Positions 13,201 to 23,248 of a stretch of DNA of 64,000 nucleotides are shown in pieces. The notes under the pieces were generated by a model. It made no database searches. It was not told the origin of the DNA and saw only the letters and a list, made by a program, of their open reading frames with translations. Numbering within the stretch: position 1 is the first letter of the stretch; each line of letters starts with the position of its first letter. The stretch covers positions 6,509,501-6,573,500 of the forward strand of contig NC_060110.1 of assembly GCF_021155765.1 (NCBI RefSeq), written 5' to 3'. Made by a program: the position numbers and the translations under genes. The stretch comes from Diprion similis. Its lineage: Eukaryota; Arthropoda; Insecta; Hymenoptera; Diprionidae.

Positions 13201-13395
13201 TGGGACGCTCCGCTCCATCAATGCGGACCCACCAGCTCCCAGAATCCAGGACTTCGCGCTCATCTCAGAACCAGCGTCGGGCTCAGGTACGGGCTCTTCT
13301 CACCCTCGTCGGCGATCACCCGGAATCAACCTGCTGCTGTCCTTCTGCTTTTGCTTCTCAGCTTTCTGTCTCCGATGCTAAGGTTACTTACCTGA
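7216..13395 (+). CDS. APCDD1: APCDD1 homologue, secreted/membrane Wnt-pathway inhibitor family (5 exons)
   Basis: Predicted exons are 7216-7258, 9983-10124, 11309-11540, 11785-12174 and 12286-13395, giving 638 residues. Exon 1 (MVDALILHVGILLIG) is a short signal peptide and the first intron is 2.7 kb. The first APCDD1 domain runs from exon 2 into exon 4: WLSQGCETRSGPEYV matches the family's W-x-S-x-GCE-x-RPGPEF start, followed by a YTFYTNGTF strand. Exon 4 has VAHKLGLRVNSSC and the LGLEFGELRLLRVQKR block of the linker. C273 and C276 form a CPMC pair. The second domain begins near GGSWASKSC (301-309) and contains WTGQWDYFRDPKC. About 135 residues (about 365-500) interrupt this domain. The last 20 or so residues are very hydrophobic, as expected for the single membrane anchor of the family. 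Vertebrate APCDD1 binds WNT and LRP at the cell surface and dampens signalling; that role is inferred here. Membership is confident, individual splice sites moderately so. Confidence 0.85.
10265..10465. repeat. Degenerate GATTTCA-type short tandem repeat in APCDD1 intron 2
   Basis: GATTTCA, or close variants of it, recurs about ten times at irregular spacing (for example ACGATTTCA, TAGATTTCA, AGGATTTCA, GTGATTTCA, ACGATTTCA, AAGATTTCA). It is intronic and carries no coding signal. Confidence 0.6.
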
Positions 13396-15344
13396 TCGAA
13401 GAGTTTTCGTTCCAATTTTCACCGGCAAGTGACAACCGTGGACTCGATAAATTCACTTTTCGGCCGTAAGTCCTGGATCTGATTGTGAGGAAAAAATCAA
13501 TCAAAATCAAACTTATAATACATTGTAAGATACAGTATTATTATTCTTCCGTTCAACTTTATGAAAAAGAAACGTATGAAAGAATTTTTGCAAATTTCAA
13601 CGTGTGAAATCATGTGCTTGGTTTTTGTTTATAAATATTTAGTTTTTCTTCTTTTTGATAAAATATCATCACTTGGGTGAAAATTTCTAAGAACGGAATC
13701 TTTTATGGCTTTAGGTAAACGGTTTTGAGATAATTCTGATATAAATAGCGAATACCCCAAATGGTCGTATATCTTTTACACAAAATGAACGCCATGTAAG
13801 AGAAAAAATATATCATGCACGTGGATATTTTAGGCTTATCTAGTAGTTAAAAAGATGGTGGAGAAAAAGTGTCGTACGGTGATAGTACGATGAATTGTAA
13901 ATCTTTTTTGTGAATATTGCGATAAACTAACTAGTATGACCTTAGAATTATCTGTAGTTTAAAAGTCACAGTTGCAAATTTCTTATTTTGAATTACTGTA
14001 TTCGGCATATTGCAACTCAGAAAATCGATTTCTGAGTCACTCGTTGTAGATAAATTAGATCTTTCATTGTCAGTGGTTTCAAGAATCATAATCATAGGTG
14101 AATATTATAGAATAGATGCTAGAACCAAGGTGTAATTTTCCTATCGGCACATTACTACTTAATTAGATGTACATTGGTTTAATTGATAAGTATGGCTTAA
14201 GATTAAAATATTAGAAAAATGTCACGACGGTAGTTGTGGCGTAGGGACGTACCCCCAGTGAAATTTAAAATCCCTATGAACGTTCTGGTTACATGCCAGT
14301 CGTGATAAAGGAAGTAAGTTTTGTAAATAGATTGTAAATATGTCTTACACGGCTTTGCATCTGCAAACGTAAGACTGTAAATATTGAAATAAATTGTTGA
14401 GTGAGAGTTCATGTTCTTCTGATGCATTTTCCAAATTCTAAAAATCGTCAATTAAATCCCAGTTTCATTCAAAGAATCACCGCACGTAAAATTAATTAGC
14501 AGATTTATATCTCGAGGTAAATATAAGGTGACAAAAATGTAAGATAATAGACAAAGTTTGCAAAGCAGCAATCCGACGAAGCTAAACGCAGCACAAGGTC
14601 ACTGTTGCCAAATTTATACGTGTGTATAAAAGCCCGACTCTGATTTAGGTAATATGTACTTTGACCATAAATAGCTCATTTTTACCAGACGTTGACAATT
14701 TTGATACACCAACCGCGTTTTTGCAGCGGTTTTAACGATTGTTTGTTTTGGCTTGAAGGAAAGGTCACGGAAACCAGACTAGTCACGACGATACTGGATT
14801 GCAGAATCTGATGCAACGCGTAGGTGCATAATGCGTTGTTAATTCCGCAATTTATAGATAACGAAATGCACGGTTCACGAGATGCAAATTCGAGAAAACG
14901 GTATCACTTTACAAAACTCGACACTCCGATGCATACTATGCATCGCGGCATCTTTCTTCCAAACGAACAATGCACAGATCCCGAAAGAAGTCTTGAATTG
15001 CGCAGCGTGCTGTGGAACCTACGACAACAAGCACAACCTTTTCTAAGGAAATTTCATCTGAGAGTGCATGTAATAGTTCAAACCTTCCAGCCACGCAGTA
15101 GAACTTGTTTGTAAATTTCAAGGCGTCCGTTTATCTGTCGATTGTAAATCATGAACATACGCAGAATAGTGCCTTCCACGCGCGGGTCCCCATCGCTAGA
15201 TTACACTCAGTATTCCTCGAGCTTCCTAGACGTTCTCTGCTCAGATTGATGATTGCTTTACCGTGTCAGATCATTGCTCTGATCGAAGATCAAAAATCCG
15301 CAGCGCAGTCTTCAAGGGACACGTAACGGAGAAAAAAGCCAAAG
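13396..15344. other. APCDD1 3' flank and intergenic DNA
   Basis: AT-rich sequence without a recognisable gene. An AATAAA at 14388-14393, about 1 kb after the APCDD1 stop codon, could be its polyadenylation signal. Sequence just before 15345 is the probable leader of the next gene. Confidence 0.4.
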
Positions 15345-17710
15345 ATGTCAACCAATAATTCTTCCATAGTGGGCACTGGCCAGAAGTATATCGAGCACTT
15401 AACATTCGGATGGATGGACTACACTCTGTTCTTCATGATGCTCAGCATCAGCGCCGCAGTCGGTGTCTACTTTGGATTCTTCGGCAAAAAGCAAGACACG
15501 AAGAAGGAATATCTTTTCGGTGGTAAAGCAATGAACTACTTTCCAGTCGCCATGAGCATAACTGCAGGGTCAGTATACATATTTTAAAGACACGGTAAAG
15601 AGACAGCGATCAGTTGCGAATGAACGAAAGAAAATCAGATTAATATAATTGTATATCCAAGCCATTCATTGTGATAAGTCTCTCTCTCCAGTCACGTATC
15701 GGGTATCACACTATTGGGAATCCCCTCTGAGGTTTACAAGTACGGGACTCAGTACGCAGCTTGCATATTCACCACCATCTTCATGTGCTTGTTGACCTCG
15801 TACATCTTCCTTCCGGTCTTCCATAAGCTCCAGCTGTCCAGCACTTTTGAGTACTTGGAACTAAGGTTTGGCAGGATGGTTCGACAGTTTGCCTCAGTTC
15901 TCTATACCATATCTTTGATTCTTCATACGCCCCTTGTTATCTATGGACCCGCACTGGCCTTTGCCCAGGTGACCGGTTTTGAAATGCATTACGTCGCTCC
16001 TGTTATAGGAGGTGTCTGTATTTTCTACACAACTGTAGTGAGTATTAATGGTAAATCAAGCTTCAATAACATCGAAAATGATCAGCAAGTACAAGCGATT
16101 ATGTTTCATTAATCCACTAATCTCTTCCTTATACAAGGGTGGACTCAAAGCCGTGGTATGGACTGACACGATTCAGTTCACCGTCACAATTGTCACTCTT
16201 TTTATCGTTCTTACCTTGGGTATCATCTCCGTTGGCGGTATTAGCGAGATCTGGCGGATATCCGGGGAAGGAGGTCGTCTGATATTTTTCGAGTAAGGAT
16301 GAATCTAGTTCGTAATTATCAGAAAACAATCAAGGAATATGAAAACTTTCAAAAACGGTCGAAACTTTCCCACAGTATGAATCCCAGTCCATTCGTTCGA
16401 AGTAGTTTCTGGGCAGTATCTCTTGGTCTGACAACATCTTGGGCTGCTAACATCAGCGTTAATCAAGGCAGTATGCAGAGATTCCTTGCTGTGCCAACAC
16501 TTTCGGAAGCTAGAGTGTAAGGTTTCTATTCATACCAAAGTTTCATTTTGCAAGCTTGTCTGTGTTTCGACAGTACAAAGATCTTGAAACTCCAGATCCA
16601 TCTGGGTACTGTGTGTAGGATTGGTTACCGCAAAGTGGATATCCGTCGCCACTGGTCTGATAATATTTTCCAAATATCACGACTGCGACCCGGTTACAGC
16701 AAAAGTGAGTTCAACTTCTCGGCTCAAGTACGTCATTCATTAAACAGCGTCATGAAATAATCTCTGAGTATAACCCAGATTGTAGAGAAGGCAGATCAGA
16801 TGTTACCCTATTACGTAATGGACGTCGCAGGAAACATTCCTGGACTGCCAGGACTCTTCATATCCGCTCTTGTGAGTTCTGCCTTATCAACGATGAGCGG
16901 TGGATTAAACACGGCAGCTGGAACCATATGGGAAGACTTCATCTCCCCCTGGATTCCAGAGAATGACAAAAAAGAAGTAATGGCCACAAGAGTGATGAAG
17001 GTGAGGAACCGAGTAGGAGTGACTGTAGTGAAATCTTGAAAAATTAATTTCTGCAAACAGGTGACCGTGGTTTTATTGGGAATCCTGTGCATCTTTTCCG
17101 TTTTCGTCGTAGAGCACTTAGGTGACATATTCGCCGTGTCTACGACCATGCACGGCGTTACGGCTGGAACTATCATGGGTTTCTACGTTCTCGGAATGAT
17201 GGTTCCGTGGGCGAATTATAAGGGCGCCGTGATCGGAGGGATCATGGGCTTTGCCGTCTCAACATGGATGATAGTAGGCGCCCAAGTCGAGAAAGTGAAA
17301 GACACCTACGAGTCACTTCCGACCTCGATAGCTAATTGCGCGAATCAACCGAACATGACACATTTGATAGAGTCGACGTCGGTTACGCCGGTCGATTCCA
17401 AAGACGAACCCATGATCCTCTACACCATCTCCTTCCTCTACTATTCCTTGGTCGGAATTACAGTCGTCGTATTTAGCGGAACCATTGCCAGCCTTTTAAC
17501 TGGTCGATCAAACCCTAATGAATTGAACAGGGATCACTTTGCCCCGATTGTTCAGAGGTTTGTGGGGGTTACTTACCTTATTGTACTTGAACCTGTGTTT
17601 TCTTTTGCTTATTTTTGTTCAACTCTAGGTTCCTTCCGCGAGAGAAATACACCGAAGTACCCCTGAAGCCAATTCCCGAGGTACCAGATAAAGAAAAAGA
17701 GGCCATGTGA
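15345..17710 (+). CDS. SLC5 sodium-coupled monocarboxylate transporter-like protein, copy 1 (8 exons)
   Basis: Predicted exons are 15345-15568, 15692-16037, 16138-16292, 16376-16516, 16596-16704, 16779-17000, 17061-17557 and 17629-17710, giving 591 residues, close to the usual ~600 for SLC5A8-type proteins. The protein is a multi-pass sodium:solute symporter of the plasma membrane; SLC5A5/6/8/12 relatives move iodide, vitamins or short monocarboxylates with Na+. Family blocks seen in order include TLLGIPSEVYKYGTQY, GPALAFAQVTG, FYTTVGGLKAVVWTD, NQGSMQRFLAVP, FSKYHDCDP, PGLPGLFISALVSSALSTMS, AAGTIWEDF and LGMMVPWANYKGA. An NMT glycosylation motif lies in the last large loop. Exon 5 is called from the acceptor at 16595 because the frame VLCVGLVTAKW is open only from there. 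All introns are 60-123 bp. The exact substrate cannot be read from sequence. A homologous copy follows 1.0 kb downstream on the same strand. Confidence 0.9.
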
Positions 17711-18733
17711 AGTGGAGGTGATTCCAGTACTCAAAGAGTCTCCGTTTACTGTGATGGTGAAAAAAAAATGAATGGAGCTTAAAAATGCAAATTATTCCAA
17801 TTGCTACATCAGTATTCGAGAAGCATAACGGGTTTTGTTATCACATTTTCGGAATGTCAGTTTGCTTTCAGATTTGCGCAGTTTGGATACAACATAGCAT
17901 GATAAATTGTGTACATGAATTTTGTTAGACGTGAATGAAATTCGCCTTGTAGATCGCGTAGCTCAATTCCCGCATGGAAATGTCAGCGAAAAGTACATTG
18001 TATAATAGGTTTATTTATTTATAAATGTATTTGGAGAACATGTAAACGAACTATTTATTATTAAATTTTCATGTGCCAAATATTAAGCTGTACGTGTATC
18101 ATTCAAACCGATCTTGCTGTTGCACGTTATCTTTGCGAGTTGAAATATGTGAAGGTTCGTTAATATTTGTCCTCCTCGCAAAAGTAGTCGGTCCAGACGC
18201 TTGATGCAATGGAAACGACCAACCATGACTGACACATCGTACAAACGGCTCAGCGTTTCGTCGTATAAGTCATTGTCTGAAACCTGGTTTGTGGGCGATA
18301 GACTTCAGAAAGAACAATCGTCCCCCTACTTATTTTGCTCGAATGTGGAAGGGGATTATTGGTTCACTTGGAACTTGAATATTATAAAAATTCAGGCTGC
18401 CATTCGTGTTCTAATCTACTACTACTGCAACTTCCAATGCTATTTCAGCCCTGAGCTCACAGGAAATTCAAATTTGCACTTTATATCAAAGTCTGTTTGC
18501 ATATTCCAAGGCGCCAGCCAGCACTACTCTAAATCATTTTATCTGTCATTTTTAAATGCTGAACATGCGTGCAATTATACTCGCTATGAGCAACTCCATA
18601 TCACATTTATCTGCCAGTATTTCTTGGACATTCACGTTCTCTGCTGCTAATCATCATCATTTTGTGTCCATTCGTTTCAGTGGCCACACATGTTCTCATT
18701 CGACTTCTTCTTGGTAGTGAAATAAAATTAAAA
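17711..18733. other. Spacer between the two SLC5 genes
   Basis: AT-rich 3' flank of copy 1 followed by about 600 bp leading into copy 2. An open frame at 18201-18650 (149 codons) shows no family features and I regard it as chance. No strong AATAAA is seen close after the copy 1 stop codon. Confidence 0.4.
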
Positions 18734-21094
18734 ATGTCTACGAACAATTTCTCCCTAGTGAATACCATCCAGAACAATGTCGAACACCTCACCTTTGGAT
18801 GGGTTGATTACTTCCTCTTCGTCACAATGCTCTGCGTTAGTGCAGTGGTCGGCACTTACTTCGGATTCTTCAGCAAGAAGCAAGATACTACCACGGAATA
18901 CTTACTAGGAGGAAAAACCATGAGCTATTTACCAGTAGCGATGAGCATAACTGCTAGGTTAGTATCTGGATGTTTTATTTCTCCATATGCAATCTTCCAT
19001 ACCAAGGAAATGGCTTAGTTCACACGTGGTCACTTTTTTCTTCATCAGCCACTTGTCAGGAATTACCTTGCTCGGAGTTCCCGCCGAGGCTTATCGGTAT
19101 GGAACACAATACGCAGCTTGCATATTCACCACATTTATAACTGGCGTCGTAACATCGTACGTCTTTCTTCCGGTTTTCTACAAACTCCAGTTAACCAGTT
19201 CCTTCAAATACTTGGAGATCAGATTCTCGAGATCAGTTCGACAATTTGCCTCGGTCATCTTCATTCTTAGTCTGATACTTCACACTCCAATCGTCGTTTA
19301 TGGACCAGCGTTGGCATTTGCTCAGGTGACTGGTTTCGATCTTCACTATATCGCGCTTATCATCGGACTTGTCTGTATCTTTTACACGACTGTGGTGAGT
19401 ATAGTTCATGAGTTATTTTCTGACCATGTAAGTAAAATGAATAATAATCAATCCTCAAAGTTCTTCATAACTTCAGGGTGGACTTAAAGCGGTGGTGTGG
19501 ACGGACACAATTCAATTCACTGTGACAGTGATCACTCTCTTCACCGTGCTCATTCTTGGCATAATCTCGATCGGTGGATTTCAAGAGATTTGGCGTATAT
19601 CCGAAGAAGGTGGCCGAATTATATTCTTCGAGTAAGTAATCGATTAGCCAATCCTTAGTAAAAGTATTCAGCAAAGAGTAACCGTGTAATTCTATGGCGT
19701 AGCATGAACCCCAGCCCGTTCGTTCGAACTAGCTTCTGGGGTATTTCGATTGGCATGACGACAACCTGGATTTCCGGTATAGGCATCAGTCAGAATTCTT
19801 TACAAAGATTTCTTTCAGTACCATCTCTCTCAGATGCCAGAATGTAAGGTTTTTATCTATACTGATATAGTTCGATTTTTCATATTCTCAAGGCCCACTA
19901 TTAATTGTCTCACCAACAGAACCATTTGTCTCATGTGTGCTGGTATAATCGTGGTAAAAGGCATTTCTGTCTATACCGGGCTAATAATGTACTCCAAATA
20001 TCATGACTGTGATCCGATTGTGACAGAGGTGAGTTGATTTTTGCAAGGTTTTCGAAACTTATTTAAAGTATTGAAACGACTGTTCATCATTCAAATGAAA
20101 CTTTAAATGTCACACAGGCAGTAGCCCAACCAGACCAGATTCTACCCTACTACGTGATGGACGTTGCCGGTGGAATTCCCGGGTTGCCAGGTCTCTTCCT
20201 CGCTGCTCTCGTCAGCTCCGCCTTGTCATCCATGAGCAGTGCCTTGAATACAGTGGCTGGAACGATATGGGAAGATTTCATCTCCCGTTGGGTGCCGGAA
20301 AGTCCAACGAAGGAACAAACGGCAACAAGGGTTATGAAGGTGAGGGGATATAGAAAAGACATAGAAGGCAATCATAGAATCATTATCATACCTAGAAACC
20401 ACTTTGAACCGATAGGTTACCGTCGTCGTGTTGGGAATGCTCTGCGTTGCCCTGGTCCTGGTAGCCGAGCAGTTGGGTGACATATTCACAATGTCCTCGA
20501 GCATGACTGGTGTGACTTCCGGGACTACTCTCGGCTTATTCACCCTCGGGATGTTAGTCCCATGGGCAAATAACAAGGGCACCATAATCGGAGGTGTCGT
20601 GGGCACCATCGCATCAGCGTGGATTGTTATGGGTGCCCAAATTCACAAAATAAAAAAGAACATACGGTACGACCCGCTGCCAACGTCCACGGATAACTGT
20701 CCGTATACATTGAACATTACTGACCGGATCCAGCCCACGCTACCCCCTATGGAGCCGGAAGACGAACCCATGATCCTCTTCACCGTTTCTTTCCTCTACT
20801 ACTCCCTTATCGGCTACGTAACTGTGGTTATTTGTGGTATCATCGCGAGCTTTGTCACCGGTATTCCAGACCCCAAGGATCTGGACAAGGATCATTTTTC
20901 GCCGATAATACACAGGTTTATGATCGATCCACTTGTTTTTTGTTTTGAAATTCTCACTCCTCAGGTAATGTGAGGTTTATTTTATTTATTTATACCGTAG
21001 ATTCCTGCCCCGAGAAAAATACGCAGGCGTAAAGATGACGCCGATTCCCACGATACCAAGCAATCCTGACAAGGAAAAGGAGGCTATGCAATGA
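18734..21094 (+). CDS. SLC5 sodium-coupled monocarboxylate transporter-like protein, copy 2 (8 exons)
   Basis: Predicted exons are 18734-18957, 19049-19394, 19477-19631, 19703-19843, 19920-20028, 20118-20339, 20416-20915 and 21001-21094, giving 596 residues. Exons 1 to 6 have exactly the same lengths and phases as in copy 1 (224, 346, 155, 141, 109, 222 nt); exons 7 and 8 differ by 3 and 12 nt. Family blocks include TLLGVPAEAYRYGTQY, GPALAFAQVTGFDLHY, GGLKAVVWTDTIQFTV, NSLQRFLSVPS, YSKYHDCDP, PGLPGLFLAALVSSALSSMS and GMLVPWANNKG. An NIT glycosylation site occupies the same loop as in copy 1. In exon 3, 43 of 52 residues match copy 1. The ATG at 18734 is chosen over upstream in-frame starts because it aligns with the copy 1 N-terminus. 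It is a membrane Na+-coupled carrier of undetermined substrate. Confidence 0.9.
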
Positions 21095-21206
21095 CCCACG
21101 CTGAAAACCATTGGATGTGAATCTCATCGTCCATGCTTGAAAATTAGTCACATGTCATTTGCCTACGCAAACTATAATGTAACAAAATTAGTTTTAAGAT
21201 ATTTTT

Positions 21207-21212
21207 AATAAA
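21207..21212 (+). terminator. Polyadenylation signal of SLC5 copy 2
   Basis: AATAAA lies 113 bp after the stop codon at 21092-21094, in an AT-rich 3' untranslated region. Confidence 0.6.
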
Positions 21213-22216
21213 GCAGAACGGGCAATGTAAAGATACGTGAAAATACGGTTACCCTTTTGCCGTACAGTCTCATTTTGCGAAAAATACCCCCCTAGTGAAG
21301 GTTACAAAGAACCTAGTTGTGAGATCATGCTCAACATTATTGTTAAGAACAGGTGCAATTAGACGAATTAAAAGGTTCTGTGAAAGAAAAATGAGCTCAA
21401 TCCCCAACAACCTTTTCTACCTTAGCCCGTCATACAGTCTTGTTTCAGCGGTAACAAATGACCGGTTACCATCGCGTGACTGGTATACATATAGCAGACA
21501 GACGTCGAGCGACAACTGTTAGATTATTTATGGCAGTAATTCGCTCTCTAGTTAAACATCGCGAACATTGAAAATCGATCGAGAACATCCATGGCTCGTC
21601 GATTAAAAACGGCTGCAGGGTGTGGGGACACGTTATAGAACATGCAAACCATTTGAACCTAGTTATCCAAAAATGAATATTCGACGCCCTGAACTCTGTA
21701 ACTAGTTCAAAAAACCGCCATGAGATTGGGGATTTATTGATTCGCGTACGCCTGCGCCGTCGGGGCTGCGAGGAATCGCCTCTATCAACTGTGACACAGC
21801 AAGGCAGTTCGGGGTCCACGCTGAGGGCGGGTGAACCGCACCTGCACGTGGGGCGGTCGCCTCCATCGGCCATCAGAAGTGATTGTATCAACAAGTACCG
21901 AGTGACTTGAATTACATCATCTGGTTATACATAAAATCCAGCCTATCATAGAGTTCGTCGGGACTGATTGCTCTCTGTTATCTAATTGCACGGCGACTTC
22001 ACCCAACGTTCTTGGCTTCTCTCTTGAGTTGCTGTACTTGCCTGAAAAGCCGCGCTGATTTTACTTCGAAAAGACGAATCCTCTAGTGTCGAGTGACTCC
22101 GTGTTTTTCGATAAAGGTGAATTAGTGCTTGGCTTGCTTGTACCAACAAAACAGGGTTTTCCACACGAAATGGGAGGGTCGAGGACGTCTGCAAGGATCG
22201 ACTGCATTCCTGCGGC
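21213..22216. other. Intergenic DNA and leader of the small membrane-protein gene
   Basis: I see no recognisable gene. A minus-strand frame at 21466-21894 has no family resemblance. The last ~200 bp are GC-richer and probably contain the leader of the gene at 22217. Confidence 0.4.
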
Positions 22217-22540
22217 ATGACGACTGGCTTTCAAAAGAGTCTTCTGGGTCTTAGTATCTTCATGACCATCGTCCTGGTTGCCGTTTTGACCAGTAAAAAG
22301 TTCACTTTGGAAGCCCGGCGGAATGCCCTGCTACTGGAGATGGTAGCAAACATCAGCACCGACCTGGATAAACTGGACGACGGCTTAGACATCATCGCGT
22401 CAAGAACGGAAGTGGCCAAGGGTCAGCTCCGAAAGCTCGCGATTTTACATAGAGACAATCTGATGATATGCGCCCTTCTTCACGAAAAACATGAGAAGAA
22501 TGCCGATCACTCGTACGATAACGATTCAAGAATAAACTGA
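22217..22540 (+). CDS. Small single-pass membrane protein, unrecognised, 107 aa
   Basis: A single open frame starts at an ATG and ends at TGA. Residues 8-26 (SLLGLSIFMTIVLVAVLTS) form a clear membrane segment or uncleaved signal anchor, followed by KK and then a long, charged, probably helical stretch (about 30-95) with heptad-like hydrophobic spacing that suggests a coiled coil. The tail is polar. Codon use favours G or C at third positions, like the confident genes around it and unlike the AT-rich flanks, which is why I accept it. I do not recognise the family. It could be a complete one-exon gene or the terminal exon of a longer gene. It lies between the SLC5 pair and the SELENBP1 gene on the same strand, with no evidence of shared function. 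Confidence 0.6.
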   Translation: MTTGFQKSLLGLSIFMTIVLVAVLTSKKFTLEARRNALLLEMVANISTDLDKLDDGLDIIASRTEVAKGQLRKLAILHRDNLMICALLHEKHEKNADHSYDNDSRIN

Positions 22541-23072
22541 TATTTACTTGCTATATGATGGTAGGTATTTGAAAATATAAAAAAAAAAAAATCATTAGAA
22601 TTTTGTTTCAATTTAATTCAGAAATTCTTATCTGCATATTCTACGGTCAATCACGAAGCCATGGAAAGACTAGCTTCTGTTTAAGAAGCAATACAAGTTC
22701 CCCGAAACTTTGGAAGCGTTGCTCACTTACATACGTATAATCATCCTGACTTTGTCGTACAAATCATCTTACAAAATGCGATGAGACGAAATCGATTTGA
22801 TATTTTCAGCAAACAATCCAAGGAAAATGATAAAATACTATTTTACATATCTGGGTATATGTTTAAAAAATTCAAGTTAAGTTACTTGGACTTGTTTTAA
22901 TCTTGCCTGACAAGTCGAGAATACGAACTCTGCGCCTGGCGACCGTCAAGATGCAACCCGAGTGGCACATCTTTTGCTGTCACCGAAGCCACACGGTCTT
23001 GGTCTTGGTCAAGGCTGTTGACCATCACTGAGAGAGATAGTGAAAAAATAAAGAAGAACAGACGCAGGGAAC
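22541..23072. other. Intergenic DNA
   Basis: AT-rich and apparently featureless 3' flank of the small gene, becoming GC-richer towards the SELENBP1 promoter. An A12 tract occurs near 22580. Confidence 0.4.
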
Positions 23073-23115
23073 GAGTGAGTGAGCGAGTGAGCGAGCGAGT
23101 GAGCGAGTAAGTGAG
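23073..23115. repeat. GAGT/GAGC tetranucleotide microsatellite
   Basis: About eleven units of GAGY occur in direct succession, roughly 135 bp before the SELENBP1 start codon. The GA-rich strand resembles GAGA-factor type promoter tracts, but no function is shown. Confidence 0.85.
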
Positions 23116-23248
23116 CTGGTTCAGTTCAAACACTTCAACTGACGAACAGAGGCACCGATGTGTTTAGTTTGATTCTGTTACTCGGCGTCGTTGGGTCGAA
23201 TACCGAGCCTTACCGGGCGTTAGCACATTGAGAAGAAACGCAATAATC

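Noticed and set aside
12817-13381. Long open frames at 12817-13263 (-) and 12833-13381 (+)
   Set aside because: They are shadows of APCDD1 exon 5, which is GC-rich and open in several frames; only the frame called matches the family.
16548-16760. Alternative acceptor at about 16553 for SLC5 copy 1 exon 5
   Set aside because: It leads to an in-frame stop; the acceptor at 16595 gives the conserved frame and the same exon length as copy 2.
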